64,000 bases of DNA from Hydrogenophaga taeniospiralis CCUG 15921 (GCF_001592305.1 NZ_BCWR01000004.1:1-64000); one strand, 5' to 3'; positions 36,464 through 45,995 are shown, counted from the stretch's first letter. Numbers and translations: made by a program. Notes: generated by a model from the sequence alone, not told the origin.

Positions 36464-38007
36464 GCCTGCGCTCCCTGCGCGGCGGCGCGCTGCTGCAGCG
36501 CGGCCTGTGCCTGCGCCAGATCGGAAAACGGTTTCTTCACGCCCTTCACTTCCTGGTAGTCCTCGTGTCCTTTGCCAGCGATCAGCACCACGTCGTCGGC
36601 GCCGGCACGCTGCACCGCCTGCGCGATCGCCAGCGCCCGATCGGCTTCGACCACGGCGCGGGCGGGCATCGACAGGCCGGCCCGCATCTGCGCCAGGATC
36701 GCCAGCGGGTCTTCGCTGCGCGGGTTGTCGCTGGTCAAGACGGCGTGCTGCGCCTCGCGCTCGGCCACGGCAGCCATGAGGGGGCGTTTGCTCGCGTCGC
36801 GGTCGCCGCCACAGCCCACCACCGCCCAGAGCGCGCCGCCGCGTTGCCGCGCCAGCGGCTGCAGGGCCTGCAAGGCCTTTTCCAGCGCATCGGGGGTGTG
36901 GGCGTAGTCCACCAGCACCAGCGGCTGACCCACCACCGCGGGCACCTGCTCCATGCGGCCGGGCACCGGGGTAAGGGCCTGGCAGGCGCGCACGGCGTCG
37001 GCCAGCGGCACACCGAGCGCGCGTGCCGTGGCCAGCACGCACAGCAGGTTGGACACGTTGTAGCGCCCCACCATGGGCAGGCTCAGGGCATGGCTTTGCA
37101 CCTCGGCCCCCGATGCATCCCGCTCCACCACGGTCAGGCGCATGCCGTTGTGGGTGAAAGCGATGTCGCGCGCGCACAGGCGCGCCGACGGGGCGGCTGG
37201 CGTGCCGTCGTCCAGCGCCACGGTCCAGAGGTCGAGGCCGCGTGGGGCCAGGGTCTGCGCCAGTTCCGCGCCCCGGGGATCGTCCAGGTTGAGCACCGCG
37301 CTGGCCAGGCCGGGCCAGTCGAACAGCGCGGCCTTGGCCGCCCAGTAGTCGGCCATGCTGCCGTGGAAGTCCAGGTGGTCCTGGGTGAAATTGGTGAACA
37401 CCGCCACGCGGATGCGGCAGGCGTTGAGCCGGCCTTCGATCAGACCGATGGACGAGGCCTCGATCGCACAGGCTGTCAGGCCGGCGTCCACCATGCCGCG
37501 CAGGCGCGCCTGCAGCAGCACGGGGTCGGGGGTGGTCAGGCCGGTCGGCACCAGCGCATGGCCCTGGTCGCCCGCCAGCGGGGGTTGTCCGATGCCCAGC
37601 GTGCCCACCACCGCGCAGGGCTTTCCGGCGGCCGAGAGCAACTGAGCGACCCACCAGGCGCTGGAGGTCTTGCCATTGGTGCCGGTGATGGCGACCAGGT
37701 CCAGCGCCGCACTGGGGTCGGCGTAGAACGCGCTGGCGATCGGACCGGCCTGCGCCTTGAGCCCCGGCACAGCGGCCACGCGGTCGTCGCCGACATCAAA
37801 CGCCTCGGCACCGTCGCGCTCCACCAGCGCCGCAGCGGCACCAGCCTGCAGCGCGCCGGCCACATAGCGGCGCCCGTCCGTGGCAGCGCCCGGCCAGGCC
37901 ACGAAACCGTCTCCCGGCTGCACGCGGCGGCTGTCGCAGTGCAGTTGCCCGCGCACACGCTCACGCAGCCAGTCGGCCACGGCTTGAGGGGTTTGGAGTG
38001 TGAGCAT
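36460..38007 (-). CDS. murE: UDP-MurNAc-L-Ala-D-Glu--meso-DAP ligase
   Basis: 515 residues. The start at ATG 38007 (MLTLQTPQAVADWLRERV) fits the family; the frame is open 20 codons further without a family match. ATP loop GTNGKTSSAWW at 109-119. The substrate motif is DNPRSEDP, the DNPR form specific for meso-diaminopimelate rather than lysine, consistent with dapF and mpl in the same window. Upstream, a 145-base repeat-filled spacer separates it from ftsI, although this junction overlaps or is tight in many proteobacteria. Confidence 0.97.
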   Translation of the reverse strand: MLTLQTPQAVADWLRERVRGQLHCDSRRVQPGDGFVAWPGAATDGRRYVAGALQAGAAAALVERDGAEAFDVGDDRVAAVPGLKAQAGPIASAFYADPSAALDLVAITGTNGKTSSAWWVAQLLSAAGKPCAVVGTLGIGQPPLAGDQGHALVPTGLTTPDPVLLQARLRGMVDAGLTACAIEASSIGLIEGRLNACRIRVAVFTNFTQDHLDFHGSMADYWAAKAALFDWPGLASAVLNLDDPRGAELAQTLAPRGLDLWTVALDDGTPAAPSARLCARDIAFTHNGMRLTVVERDASGAEVQSHALSLPMVGRYNVSNLLCVLATARALGVPLADAVRACQALTPVPGRMEQVPAVVGQPLVLVDYAHTPDALEKALQALQPLARQRGGALWAVVGCGGDRDASKRPLMAAVAEREAQHAVLTSDNPRSEDPLAILAQMRAGLSMPARAVVEADRALAIAQAVQRAGADDVVLIAGKGHEDYQEVKGVKKPFSDLAQAQAALQQRAAAQGAQA

Positions 38008-38039
38008 CAAGCACCACCCCCAACAACCAGACTCCGCAC

Positions 38040-38150
38040 GATGGAAGAGGGCTCCATCCCAGAACACCGCGCAACCGGCTTAGCCGGGGCGCAGGTGTTG
38101 CCCCCCTGGGGGGGGATGCGGCTACACGCAGTGAGCAAGCAACGGGGGGG
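38040..38150. repeat. Dispersed repeat between ftsI and murE
   Basis: Contains AACACCGCGCAACCGGCTTAG, GCGCAGGTGTTGCC and a CCCCCCTGGGGGGGG palindrome; the same blocks in the same order occur at 3451-3548. It occupies nearly all of the 145 bases between ftsI and murE. Confidence 0.7.
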
Positions 38151-38152
38151 GT

Positions 38153-39898
38153 TCAAAACGGCTCCTCCACCACTTCGCTGAAGATCTGCGGCTTGACGCT
38201 CATGTCGGGCTGCACCCCCAGGATGCGCAAGGTCTGCTGCACCGTCTCGCTGAACACCGGGCCGGCCACCACCCCGCCGTAATAGGCGCCGTTGTTCGGC
38301 TGGTCGACCATCACCGCCACCACGATGCGCGGCTGCTCCACCGGCGCCAGCCCCACGAAGAAGCTGCGGTATTTCTTCTCGGCATAGCCCTTGCCTTCCT
38401 GCATGCGCGCGGTGCCCGACTTGCCGCCCACCGAATAGCCCATGGTCTGTGCACGCTGGCCCGTGCCGCCTGGGCCGGTGGCCATCTCCAGCATCTTGCG
38501 CACCGCCAGCGCGTTCTTTTCGCTGAACACCCGCACGCCATCCGTGGGCCCGTCGGTCTTGACCATGCTCACCGGGATCAGTTCGCCATCGCGCGCGAAG
38601 ATGGTGTAGGCCTGCGCCAGCTGGAACAGCGACACCGACAGGCCGTAGCCGTAGCTCATGGTGGCCTGTTCGATCGGGCGCCAGGTCTTGTAGGGGCGCA
38701 GGCGCCCGCTGACCGCGCCCGGGAACGGCACCTGTGGCTTCTGGCCGAATCCGGCCTGGGCGAAGGTCTCCCACATTTCGCGCGGCGACATCTGCATGGC
38801 CATCTTGACCGCGCCCACGTTGCTCGACTTCTGGATGATCTCGTTGACCGTGAGCAGGCCGTTCGGATGCGCGTCGTTGATGGTGGAGCCACCGATGGTC
38901 ATGTGCCCCGGCGCGGTCTGGATCTGCGTGGTCGGGGTGACCAGGCCCTTGTCCAGCGCCAGCGCCGCGATGAAGGGCTTCATGGTCGAGCCCGGCTCGA
39001 AACTGTCGGTCAACACCCGGTTGCGCAGCTGTTCGCCACTGAGGTTCAGACGCAGGTTGGGGTTGTAGCTCGGGTAGTTGGCCAGCGCCAGCACTTCGCC
39101 GGTCCGGGTGTCGAGCACCACCACGCTGCCCCCCCGCGCCTTGTGCATCTGCACCGCTTCGCGCAGCTTCTGGTAGGCGAAGTACTGCACCTTGCTGTCA
39201 ATGGAAAGCTGCAGATCCGGGCCGTCCACCGGTGGCACGACGTCGCGCACGTCTTCGACCACACGGCCGAGCCGGTCCTTGATGACCCGGCGCGAGCCAT
39301 TGCGCCCCGAGAGCTCCTTGTTGAAGGCCAGCTCGACCCCTTCCTGCCCCCGGTCTTCCACGTTGGTGAAGCCCACCACATGGGCCGCGGCCTCGCCTTC
39401 GGGATACTTGCGCTTGTACTCGGGCCGCAGGTAGATGCCCTTGATGCCGAGCGCGGCGATCTCGTTGGCCACCGGTTCGTCGACCTGGCGCTTGACCCAG
39501 ACAAAGGTCTTGTCCTCGTTGGCCAGGCGCTTCTTGAGCGCAGACAAGGGCATGCCGAGCAGCTTGGCCAACTCGCGCAGCTTGGGCTCGCTCTTGTCCA
39601 CATCCTCCGGAATCGCCCAGATGCTCTGCGCCACGACGCTGGAGGCGAGGATCAGGCCGTTGCGATCCAACACCCGGCCACGGTTGGCGGGCAGTTCCAG
39701 CGTGCGCGCGAAGCGCACTTCACCCTGGCGCTGGAAGAACTCGTTGCCAAACACCTGCACGTAAGCCGCGCGGGCGCCCAACCCGGCAAAGGCCAGCGCC
39801 AGCGCCGCCACGATGAACTTGCTGCGCCAGACCGGCGTCTTGCTCGCCAGCAGCGGGCTTGCGCTGTAGCTGACACTGCGACTGGCCCGCCGGCTCAT
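38153..39898 (-). CDS. ftsI: Septal peptidoglycan transpeptidase FtsI (PBP3)
   Basis: A 581-residue class B penicillin-binding protein. Basic start and one membrane anchor (about 26-44), the pedestal domain, then the transpeptidase motifs Ser304-x-x-Lys307 (STMK), Ser358-Ser-Asn360 and Lys492-Ser-Gly494. It crosslinks septal peptidoglycan as partner of FtsW. Start overlaps the ftsL stop by 4 bases. Confidence 0.98.
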   Translation of the reverse strand: MSRRASRSVSYSASPLLASKTPVWRSKFIVAALALAFAGLGARAAYVQVFGNEFFQRQGEVRFARTLELPANRGRVLDRNGLILASSVVAQSIWAIPEDVDKSEPKLRELAKLLGMPLSALKKRLANEDKTFVWVKRQVDEPVANEIAALGIKGIYLRPEYKRKYPEGEAAAHVVGFTNVEDRGQEGVELAFNKELSGRNGSRRVIKDRLGRVVEDVRDVVPPVDGPDLQLSIDSKVQYFAYQKLREAVQMHKARGGSVVVLDTRTGEVLALANYPSYNPNLRLNLSGEQLRNRVLTDSFEPGSTMKPFIAALALDKGLVTPTTQIQTAPGHMTIGGSTINDAHPNGLLTVNEIIQKSSNVGAVKMAMQMSPREMWETFAQAGFGQKPQVPFPGAVSGRLRPYKTWRPIEQATMSYGYGLSVSLFQLAQAYTIFARDGELIPVSMVKTDGPTDGVRVFSEKNALAVRKMLEMATGPGGTGQRAQTMGYSVGGKSGTARMQEGKGYAEKKYRSFFVGLAPVEQPRIVVAVMVDQPNNGAYYGGVVAGPVFSETVQQTLRILGVQPDMSVKPQIFSEVVEEPF

Positions 39899-40203
39899 GG
39901 TCGGCCTCCCTGATCGGGCGCCAGGCCGGGCGCCTGCGGCGCGTACAGCGTCACGTATTCGGTGATGGCGGGGTTGACCGGACGCATCTGCAGCCGCCGG
40001 GTGGCGATCAGCTGCACACGCGCCGAGGTGGCCTGGGCCTGCTTCTGCACCTGCAGCTGCTCGTGTTCCGCATCGATCTTGCGCGACTGTGCCTGCGCGC
40101 GGTCCAGCGCGGTGTACAGGCGCCGTGACTCGTACTGCGTGTGCACCAGATAGAAAGCGCTGGCCAGCACCGCCATCAGCAGAACCAGGTTGAGGCGGAT
40201 CAT
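39895..40203 (-). CDS. ftsL: Cell division protein FtsL
   Basis: A 102-residue bitopic protein: membrane helix at about 3-21 ([20 protein letters not shown]) and a periplasmic leucine-zipper-like coiled coil ([31 protein letters not shown]). It partners FtsB and FtsQ in the divisome. Position between rsmH and ftsI, with 4-base overlaps on both sides, settles the identity. Confidence 0.95.
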   Translation of the reverse strand: MIRLNLVLLMAVLASAFYLVHTQYESRRLYTALDRAQAQSRKIDAEHEQLQVQKQAQATSARVQLIATRRLQMRPVNPAITEYVTLYAPQAPGLAPDQGGRP

Positions 40204-41123
40204 GCGCCCGCCTCCGTGCGCTCGGCCACGCGCATCACCGCGCTGCGCGAGCGCGGGTTGCCCTGCACTTCGGCGTCCGATGGCATGACGCGGCGCACGT
40301 GGATCAGTTGCATGGGCGCGGGCTCGGCGAAAGGCACGCGGCGGTCCACCACGGCGCGCGAATGGCGCGCCATGAACTGCTTGACCATGCGGTCTTCCAA
40401 TGAATGGAAGCTGATCACCACCAGTTGCCCTCCGGGACGCAAGACATGCAGACTGGCCTCTAGCGCCTGTTGCAGCTCTTCAAGCTCGGCGTTGATGAAA
40501 ATCCGAAAAGCCTGAAATGTGCGCGTTGCAGGGTCCTTGCCCGGCTCGCGGGTTTTGACCGCGCCAGCCACGACTTCGGCCAGCTCGCGGGTGGTTCGAA
40601 TAGGGCCCCGTTCCTGTCGGCGACGATCAATCGCCTTTGCAACCGGTTGAGCAAACCGTTCTTCGCCATATTCACGTATCACCTCCGCGAGGGTGGAGAC
40701 TTCGGCCGTTTCCAGCCACTGCGCCACGCTCTGGCCGCGCGTGGTGTCCATGCGCATGTCCAGAGGCCCATCGTGGCGAAAAGAAAAACCCCTCTCGGGG
40801 TCGTCGATCTGGGGCGAACTCACGCCCAGGTCCATCAACACCCCGTCCGCGCTCGCCGCCCCCAGTTCGCCCAGGTGGCAGAAGCCCTGGTGCCGGATGG
40901 AAAAGCGGCCATCGCTGGCCGCCAGTTCCTGCGCGGCCACCACGGCCTGCGGATCCTTGTCGAAGGCCGTCAGACGCCCCCGCGTGGAGAGCTGCTGCAG
41001 GATCAGGCGCGAATGCCCACCGCGGCCGAAGGTCGCGTCGACATAGTGTCCGTCCGGGTTGATCGCCAGTGCCGCCACGGCTTCGGTCAACAGGACGGTT
41101 TGGTGGTTCCATGCGCCTTGCAC
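40200..41123 (-). CDS. rsmH: 16S rRNA m4C1402 methyltransferase RsmH (MraW)
   Basis: A 307-residue SAM enzyme methylating C1402 of 16S rRNA. The start is GTG 41123 ([16 protein letters not shown]): the expected H-x-x-V-L-L-x-E start follows at once, and AGGG lies about 8 bases upstream inside the mraZ end. The open frame upstream is a shadow of mraZ. SAM motif [16 protein letters not shown], then [23 protein letters not shown] and the C-terminal [14 protein letters not shown]. Confidence 0.96.
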   Translation of the reverse strand: MQGAWNHQTVLLTEAVAALAINPDGHYVDATFGRGGHSRLILQQLSTRGRLTAFDKDPQAVVAAQELAASDGRFSIRHQGFCHLGELGAASADGVLMDLGVSSPQIDDPERGFSFRHDGPLDMRMDTTRGQSVAQWLETAEVSTLAEVIREYGEERFAQPVAKAIDRRRQERGPIRTTRELAEVVAGAVKTREPGKDPATRTFQAFRIFINAELEELQQALEASLHVLRPGGQLVVISFHSLEDRMVKQFMARHSRAVVDRRVPFAEPAPMQLIHVRRVMPSDAEVQGNPRSRSAVMRVAERTEAGA

Positions 41124-41131
41124 CGCTGCCC

Positions 41132-41557
41132 TTAGAAAGAAAAGTCCTTGAAGACATCGGGCATGTCGGCCTTCATCGCTTCGGCCTCCTGGGCTGCGTA
41201 CACCTGCGCATCCCAGAGCTCGAAATAGGCGCCCATGCCCAGCAGCACCGCGTCCTTGGTGATGCCGGCGGCCGCGCGCAGCTCCGGCGAGATCAACACA
41301 CGGCCGGACCCGTCCATGTCCACATCCATGGCATTGCCCAGGAAAATGCGCTTCCACCACTGCGCCTGCATGGGCAGCGCCGCGATGCGCTCGCGGAACA
41401 GTTCCCACTCATTGCGAGGAAATACCATGAGGCAGCCGTGTGGGTGCTTGGTGATGGTGAGCTGGCTGGCGGCGGCGCTCAGGGCGTCACGGTGCCGGGT
41501 CGGCATGGAGAGCCGACCCTTGGCATCGAGACTGAGAGATGAGGCACCCTGAAACAC
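41132..41557 (-). CDS. mraZ: Transcriptional regulator MraZ
   Basis: A 141-residue AbrB-like regulator that represses its own dcw promoter. I choose the GTG at 41557 ([19 protein letters not shown]): AAGGA lies exactly 9 bases upstream, and the family starts this way. The ATG at 41566 abuts that AAGGA and could not use it. Two SpoVT/AbrB halves carry the DAKGR and [15 protein letters not shown]-contact motifs. Four GTG boxes at 10-bp spacing lie just upstream. Confidence 0.96.
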   Translation of the reverse strand: MFQGASSLSLDAKGRLSMPTRHRDALSAAASQLTITKHPHGCLMVFPRNEWELFRERIAALPMQAQWWKRIFLGNAMDVDMDGSGRVLISPELRAAAGITKDAVLLGMGAYFELWDAQVYAAQEAEAMKADMPDVFKDFSF

Positions 41558-41575
41558 CGCTGTCATTCCTTGAAA

Positions 41576-41610
41576 AACACTTTTCACCACTTAATTGCAC
41601 ATTTTCCCAC
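41576..41610 (-). promoter_or_regulatory. MraZ operator: four GTG boxes with 10-bp period
   Basis: On the minus strand the boxes GTGGG (41606-41610), GTGCA (41596-41600), GTGGT (41586-41590) and GTGTT (41576-41580) follow each other with exactly 5 bases between. MraZ is known to bind repeated TGGG/GTGGG boxes with this spacing. The first box overlaps the candidate -10, so binding would block RNA polymerase. Confidence 0.85.
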
Positions 41611-41636
41611 TTTATCAGGAAAATCAGGAACTGCAA
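41609..41636 (-). promoter_or_regulatory. Candidate dcw (mraZ) promoter
   Basis: On the minus strand TTGCAG (41631-41636) and TAAAGT (41609-41614) are separated by 16 bases. TGA directly before TAAAGT makes an extended -10. The RNA would begin near 41602, about 45 bases before the mraZ GTG. It lies in an unusually AT-rich stretch. Confidence 0.65.
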
Positions 41637-41665
41637 CGCACGGCTACTTATTTTTTCAATAAAAT

Positions 41666-41733
41666 CAAGCACTTAGAACATACTTTGAAACAATTTACCG
41701 CTTAAAAAAGCAGCAAAAGCAAGTACTTAGAAC
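41666..41733. repeat. Direct repeat CAAG(C/T)ACTTAGAAC upstream of the dcw promoter
   Basis: CAAGCACTTAGAAC at 41666-41679 and CAAGTACTTAGAAC at 41720-41733 differ at one base and start 54 bp apart, about five helical turns. They lie 30-125 bases upstream of the candidate -35. They could be activator sites or remnants of an AT-rich duplication. Confidence 0.5.
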
Positions 41734-41837
41734 GGCCTCTGAATGTGATGCTTGAAAACGCTGTTACGTTTGAACCCCGCTCAGGGGCAGAGCGATCCCC
41801 CAGGCGATGGCAGGTGCTACCGGTGTCCCGTCCAACG

Positions 41838-41872
41838 AAAAAACCGCGCCCGCCCGAGGCAGCACGCGGTTT
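41838..41872 (-). terminator. Rho-independent terminator after hslU
   Basis: On the minus strand the 8-bp stem AAACCGCG/CGCGGTTT (41865-41872 with 41841-41848), with a further G/C-rich fold inside, is followed by a T-run through 41838. It lies 22 bases after the hslU stop and insulates hslVU from the dcw promoter region. The rest of the 336-base gap 41558-41893 holds the MraZ operator, promoter and the direct repeats; nothing else is seen. Confidence 0.8.
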
Positions 41873-41893
41873 CCACAGCTCAGGCGGGGTTGT

Positions 41894-43228
41894 TCAGAGG
41901 ATGTAGCGCGACAGATCCTCGTTGCGGCTGAGCTCGGCCAGACGGCCGTCCACGTAGGCCGCGTCCACCGTGATGGTCTGGCCCTGCAAACCGGTGGCGG
42001 AAAAGCTGACTTCGTCGAGCAGGTGCTCCATCACCGTGGCCAGTCGGCGCGCGCCGATGTTTTCCGTGCGTTCATTCACATCGCAGGCGATCTGCGCCAG
42101 ATGCCGGATGCCTTCGGGCGTGAACGCCAGCGTCACGCCCTCCGTGGCCAGCAGCGCCTGGTACTGGCGCACCAGCGAGGCATGGGTCTGGGTCAGGATG
42201 GCCTCGAAATCGTCCACCGACAGCGACTGCAGTTCCACCCGGATGGGGAAACGCCCTTGCAACTCGGGAATCAGGTCGCTGGGCTTGGCCAGATGGAACG
42301 CACCACTGGCAATGAACAGGATGTGATCGGTCTTGATGACGCCGTACTTGGTGGACACGTTGGTCCCCTCGACCAGCGGTAGCAGGTCGCGCTGCACCCC
42401 CTGGCGCGACACCTCGGCACTGCCCGAGTCGCTGCGCGAGGTCACCTTGTCGATCTCGTCAATGAACACGATGCCGTTCTGCTCGGCGTTCTGCAGCGCG
42501 CGGATCTTGATCTCTTCTTCGTTGACCAGCTTGCCCGCCTCCTCTTCGATCAGCAGTTGCATGGCTTCGGCGATCTTGAGCTTGCGGGTGCGGCGCTTGT
42601 CCTGTCCGAGCTGGCTGAACATGCCTCGCAGCTGTTCGGCCATGTCTTCCATGCCGGCCGGCCCCATGATCTCCATGGTCGGGCGGGGCTCGGCCAGATC
42701 GATTTCGATTTCACGGTCATCGAGCTGGCCCTCGCGCAGCTTCTTGCGAAAAGCCTGGCGTGCGGTGCTTTCGGTGGTCAGGACGGTGGACGGCTCGGCG
42801 CCCGATGCGCGCGGGGGTGGAATCAGGATGTCCAGGATGCGCTCCTCGGCCGCGTCCTCGGCACGGGCGCGCTGCTTGCGCATCTCGATCTCGCGCGTCT
42901 GCTTGATCGCGATGTCGGCCAAGTCGCGGATGATGCTGTCGACGTCCTTGCCCACATAGCCCACCTCGGTGAACTTGGTGGCCTCGACCTTGATGAACGG
43001 CGCGTCGGCCAGCCGCGCCAGGCGGCGCGCGATCTCGGTCTTGCCCACGCCGGTGGGGCCGATCATGAGAATGTTCTTGGGCGTGATCTCGGGCCGCAGT
43101 TTTTCGTCCACCTGCTGACGGCGCCAGCGGTTGCGCAGAGCAATGGCCACGGCGCGCTTCGCGCCTTTCTGGCCGATGATGAAGCGGTCGAGTTCGGAGA
43201 CGATCTCCTGGGGCGTCATGGAAGACAT
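41894..43228 (-). CDS. hslU: HslUV protease ATPase subunit
   Basis: A 444-residue AAA+ unfoldase that feeds proteins to Hsl[15 protein letters not shown] (57-70) is Walker [11 protein letters not shown] is Walker B, and the I domain lies between. The C-terminus SRYIL inserts into HslV. It is separated from hslV by 91 bases containing a repeat, whereas these genes are often only a few bases apart. Confidence 0.98.
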   Translation of the reverse strand: MSSMTPQEIVSELDRFIIGQKGAKRAVAIALRNRWRRQQVDEKLRPEITPKNILMIGPTGVGKTEIARRLARLADAPFIKVEATKFTEVGYVGKDVDSIIRDLADIAIKQTREIEMRKQRARAEDAAEERILDILIPPPRASGAEPSTVLTTESTARQAFRKKLREGQLDDREIEIDLAEPRPTMEIMGPAGMEDMAEQLRGMFSQLGQDKRRTRKLKIAEAMQLLIEEEAGKLVNEEEIKIRALQNAEQNGIVFIDEIDKVTSRSDSGSAEVSRQGVQRDLLPLVEGTNVSTKYGVIKTDHILFIASGAFHLAKPSDLIPELQGRFPIRVELQSLSVDDFEAILTQTHASLVRQYQALLATEGVTLAFTPEGIRHLAQIACDVNERTENIGARRLATVMEHLLDEVSFSATGLQGQTITVDAAYVDGRLAELSRNEDLSRYIL

Positions 43229-43230
43229 AG

Positions 43231-43313
43231 GGCCCCCACACTCGTCACTGCGTGTACTTCGTTGCCCCCCAAGGGGGTGCGAGCTTGCTTGGGGCGGCCC
43301 GGCGCTGCGCTCA
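43231..43313. repeat. Dispersed repeat between hslV and hslU
   Basis: GCCCCCACACTCGTCACTGCG, a CCCCCCAAGGGGG palindrome and GGGGCGGCCCGGCGCTGCGC; it fills the hslV-hslU spacer. It resembles the GCCCCCACGCTCCGCCGCTGCG family seen at 13881 and 62341. Confidence 0.6.
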
Positions 43314-43319
43314 TGTGTT

Positions 43320-43868
43320 TCACTCCAGGGTTTCGATCGTGTGATTCATGTTGGTGTAGATGCAGATCTCGCCCGCGATCGCGAGCGACTGCCGCACCAC
43401 CTCTTCCGCATTCAATGCCGTGTGCTGGATCAGGGCGCGGGCGGCGGCCTGGGCGTAGGCTCCTCCCGAGCCGATGGCCACCACACCGTGCTCGGGCTCC
43501 AGCACGTCGCCATTGCCGGTGATGATCAGCGCGGCGCTGCGGTCGGCCACGGCCAGCATGGCTTCGAGCCGGCGCAGCACCCGGTCGGTGCGCCAGTCGC
43601 GCGTGAGCTCGATCGCGGCGCGCACCAAGTGTCCCTGGTGTTTTTCCAGCTTGGCCTCAAAACGCTCGAACAAGGTGAAGGCATCGGCGGTGGCGCCGGC
43701 AAAACCGGCCAGCACCTGATCGTGGTGCAGCTTGCGCACCTTGCGCGCAGTGCCCTTCACAACGATGTTGCCCAGGGTCACCTGGCCGTCGCCGCCGATG
43801 GCGACCTGCACGCCTTGCGGCGTCTCCCGACGCACGCAAACAATGGTGGTTCCGTGAAAATTTTCCAT
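43320..43868 (-). CDS. hslV: HslUV protease proteolytic subunit
   Basis: A 182-residue threonine peptidase. The mature N-terminal nucleophile is the Thr of [14 protein letters not shown], exposed after removal of six residues. [23 protein letters not shown] and [14 protein letters not shown] are family blocks. It forms a dodecamer with HslU caps. Confidence 0.97.
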   Translation of the reverse strand: MENFHGTTIVCVRRETPQGVQVAIGGDGQVTLGNIVVKGTARKVRKLHHDQVLAGFAGATADAFTLFERFEAKLEKHQGHLVRAAIELTRDWRTDRVLRRLEAMLAVADRSAALIITGNGDVLEPEHGVVAIGSGGAYAQAAARALIQHTALNAEEVVRQSLAIAGEICIYTNMNHTIETLE

Positions 43869-43896
43869 AGGTGGCTAGCAAGTGGGGATGATCAGA

Positions 43897-44035
43897 CCAA
43901 GCTCAAGCCCCGTGTCGAGGCAAGGAAATGTTTCCAAGGGCACCGCGGAACCGGCTTTGCCGGGCCCCCAGTGCCGCCCCCTTGAGGGCGCAGCGCGCAG
44001 CGCGGTGGGGGTCGGTCAGACCCTTGCGGCGCGGG
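43897..44035. repeat. Dispersed repeat upstream of hslV
   Basis: GGGCACCGCGGAACCGGCTT, CCCCAGTGCCGCCCCCTTGA and a GCGCAGCGCGCAGCGCG run. The first two blocks recur at 49964-50020. It fills the 178-base gap between the STAS-protein stop and hslV. Confidence 0.65.
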
Positions 44036-44046
44036 GGAGCTCAACC

Positions 44047-45945
44047 TCAATCGTTCCGAACCACCACCTTGGCGTATTCGGTGATTCCGATGACGTGAAA
44101 GAAGGCGGATACCAGTCGATGGACATCGACAAACTGGATCAGGCGGCCTTGCGCATGATGGCCCGAGACCCAGTTGAGCAGGGTGCCCGCGGCCGAAAAA
44201 TCGACGCGGATCAGGTTGCGGCATGAAATGATCATCACGTCCGCCCCCTGAAGACGTCGCTCCAGCGTCTCCAGCGTGGCCTGCGGGTCACCGCGGATTT
44301 CACCCGACAGCTCCACCAGGCCCAGCTGGTTGAGTTCGGAACTCTGGCTTTCCAGCACCGACTCGCCCGGGTAGGTCGAGGGCGCCTGCTCCAGCACCAC
44401 CTCGCCCAACACCGACTGGCCGACCTCGTCCGAGGCATCCGTCGACAGTCCGAGGAAATGGCAGCGGGGCTTCTCCCAGCCCGGCGGGGACACCTCGTAG
44501 GTCACGCAGAAGTCCAGAGCGGCCAGCTCAAACTCATCGACCAGGTTCATGACCCGCAGCACGGCCATGCGCAACTCCCACCAGAGCTGCTCCACGTCGC
44601 GCCGACCGGAGGGCGTCAGGGACTTGAGCAGATCCCGCAGGTTCGACGAGCCATAAAAGCGCAGCTCCACGTCCTGGTCGCCCCAGAGCGTGAACACGCC
44701 CAGCAGCGCCCGCGCGGCCTTCACATCGATGCTCTCGATCGGCGACCAGTCCAGCACCCAGGGCTTGCTGGCGCGCAGCAACACGTTCTGCAACGTGCCC
44801 ACCGCGTGCGCGTCGACGTCCGCCTCACAGACCCAGACCGCCCGGTTCGGTCCGGACGAAGGCGTGAAGGTCTTTCCGCTCATGCTGGACACGATCTCAG
44901 GCATGTCGTACCACTGCGGCGCCGACCGGTTGAAGCGGTTGACGAAATCGACCGCCCGGCTCTCGAAGGGCGCGAGCTGACCAGTGGCGCGGTACAGATC
45001 GAACAGGGCCAGCCAGTCGTCCACCTGCTGGGCCCGCGCGCCTCCATCGACCAGACCGTCGAGCAGCCCCTGTTCCGCGCCGGCATCGTCGCCGTTGGCA
45101 AACCGGATGGAAGCCTCTTCGACTTCGGGGTCCTGGGCGATCTCCTGCACATCCAGCGCAAAAAAGTGCGAGGCCGAAAACCCGGAGCTGGCACTCGGCT
45201 GCACACTGTTTCCGGAGGGCGCCATCAAACCGGTACGGGCCGGCGACGACGAGGGTTGGTGCAGGTCGCGCGACAACTCCTGCTCACGGGATGGCCCCCA
45301 CAGCTTGCGCCCCTTCTCGGTTTTTTCCTTCGGACCCACAGCAGCGGCAGCCGGGGTGGCGGCCGGCACCGGGGAAGGCGCTGGAGGTGGAGCGGGTTTG
45401 GGCGCGGGCGCCGTACTCTCGGGCAAGGGAGAGGCTTCGGTTTCGGTGTACTGTGCGGTACGCCGCTTGGCTTCGACCCCGGCGACCGATTTGTCGTGGG
45501 CTTCGGCTTTGCGCTCCAGAGGCGTGCCCCCCGTGGAATGCGTACCCGAACCCAGACTGGAGCTCGCGGTGGCCTGGGAGTCGGGTCCCTTGGTCTTCCA
45601 CCACTGCATCGACATCTGGGCTTCGATCTCATCGATCTTCTTGAGCGTCATCGCCCGGTCGTCGGGTTTCGACGGCAGGCTGCTCTGGAAGAACGAGGGC
45701 CTCACCCCCTGCCCCTCGCCCCCGGAGGCTTCGCGGCTGCGGATTTTGCGCAGCATGTCGAATTCGCGCTTGCGCACGAAGTCGTTGCGCCGCTTGCGCT
45801 CGATCATTTCCTTGAGCGCCGCCTTGCTGTACTCGCTTTCGCGATCGGCGGATCGTGTGTCCAGGTCCGACCAGCTGGTGGTCGGATGGCGCACGAATTT
45901 CACCACCTTGGACAGAAAACCGCCGTTGGATTCGTCCTTGGACAT
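44047..45945 (-). CDS. Tandem STAS-domain protein
   Basis: A 632-residue protein; I start at ATG 45945 (MSKDESNGGFLSKVVKFVRHP), and the open frame beyond it is a dksA shadow. An N-terminal basic segment with a possible coiled coil (KAALKEMIERKRRNDFVRKREFDMLRKIR) and a long Pro/Ser/Ala linker lead to a central domain (WVCEADVDAHAVGTLQNVLL...LDWSPIESIDVKAA) and a C-terminal STAS domain (VELSGEIRGDPQATLETLERRL...RVDFSAAGTLLNWVSG). STAS domains act as phospho-switches or scaffolds, with the switch Ser normally in the D-x-S loop: here IDVKA in the first and VDFSAA in the second. Only the second keeps a Ser. No kinase or phosphatase partner is near. It lies 50 bases after dksA. Confidence 0.75.
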   Translation of the reverse strand: MSKDESNGGFLSKVVKFVRHPTTSWSDLDTRSADRESEYSKAALKEMIERKRRNDFVRKREFDMLRKIRSREASGGEGQGVRPSFFQSSLPSKPDDRAMTLKKIDEIEAQMSMQWWKTKGPDSQATASSSLGSGTHSTGGTPLERKAEAHDKSVAGVEAKRRTAQYTETEASPLPESTAPAPKPAPPPAPSPVPAATPAAAAVGPKEKTEKGRKLWGPSREQELSRDLHQPSSSPARTGLMAPSGNSVQPSASSGFSASHFFALDVQEIAQDPEVEEASIRFANGDDAGAEQGLLDGLVDGGARAQQVDDWLALFDLYRATGQLAPFESRAVDFVNRFNRSAPQWYDMPEIVSSMSGKTFTPSSGPNRAVWVCEADVDAHAVGTLQNVLLRASKPWVLDWSPIESIDVKAARALLGVFTLWGDQDVELRFYGSSNLRDLLKSLTPSGRRDVEQLWWELRMAVLRVMNLVDEFELAALDFCVTYEVSPPGWEKPRCHFLGLSTDASDEVGQSVLGEVVLEQAPSTYPGESVLESQSSELNQLGLVELSGEIRGDPQATLETLERRLQGADVMIISCRNLIRVDFSAAGTLLNWVSGHHAQGRLIQFVDVHRLVSAFFHVIGITEYAKVVVRND

Positions 45946-45995
45946 GTCGGGTCGTTGTCGGGGAAGGGGCTGCAGATGGGATGGACCGCGAAGAC

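Noticed and set aside
34607..38181. Long plus-strand frames across mraY, murF and murE
   Set aside because: Antisense shadows of the Mur genes, with no recognisable domain.
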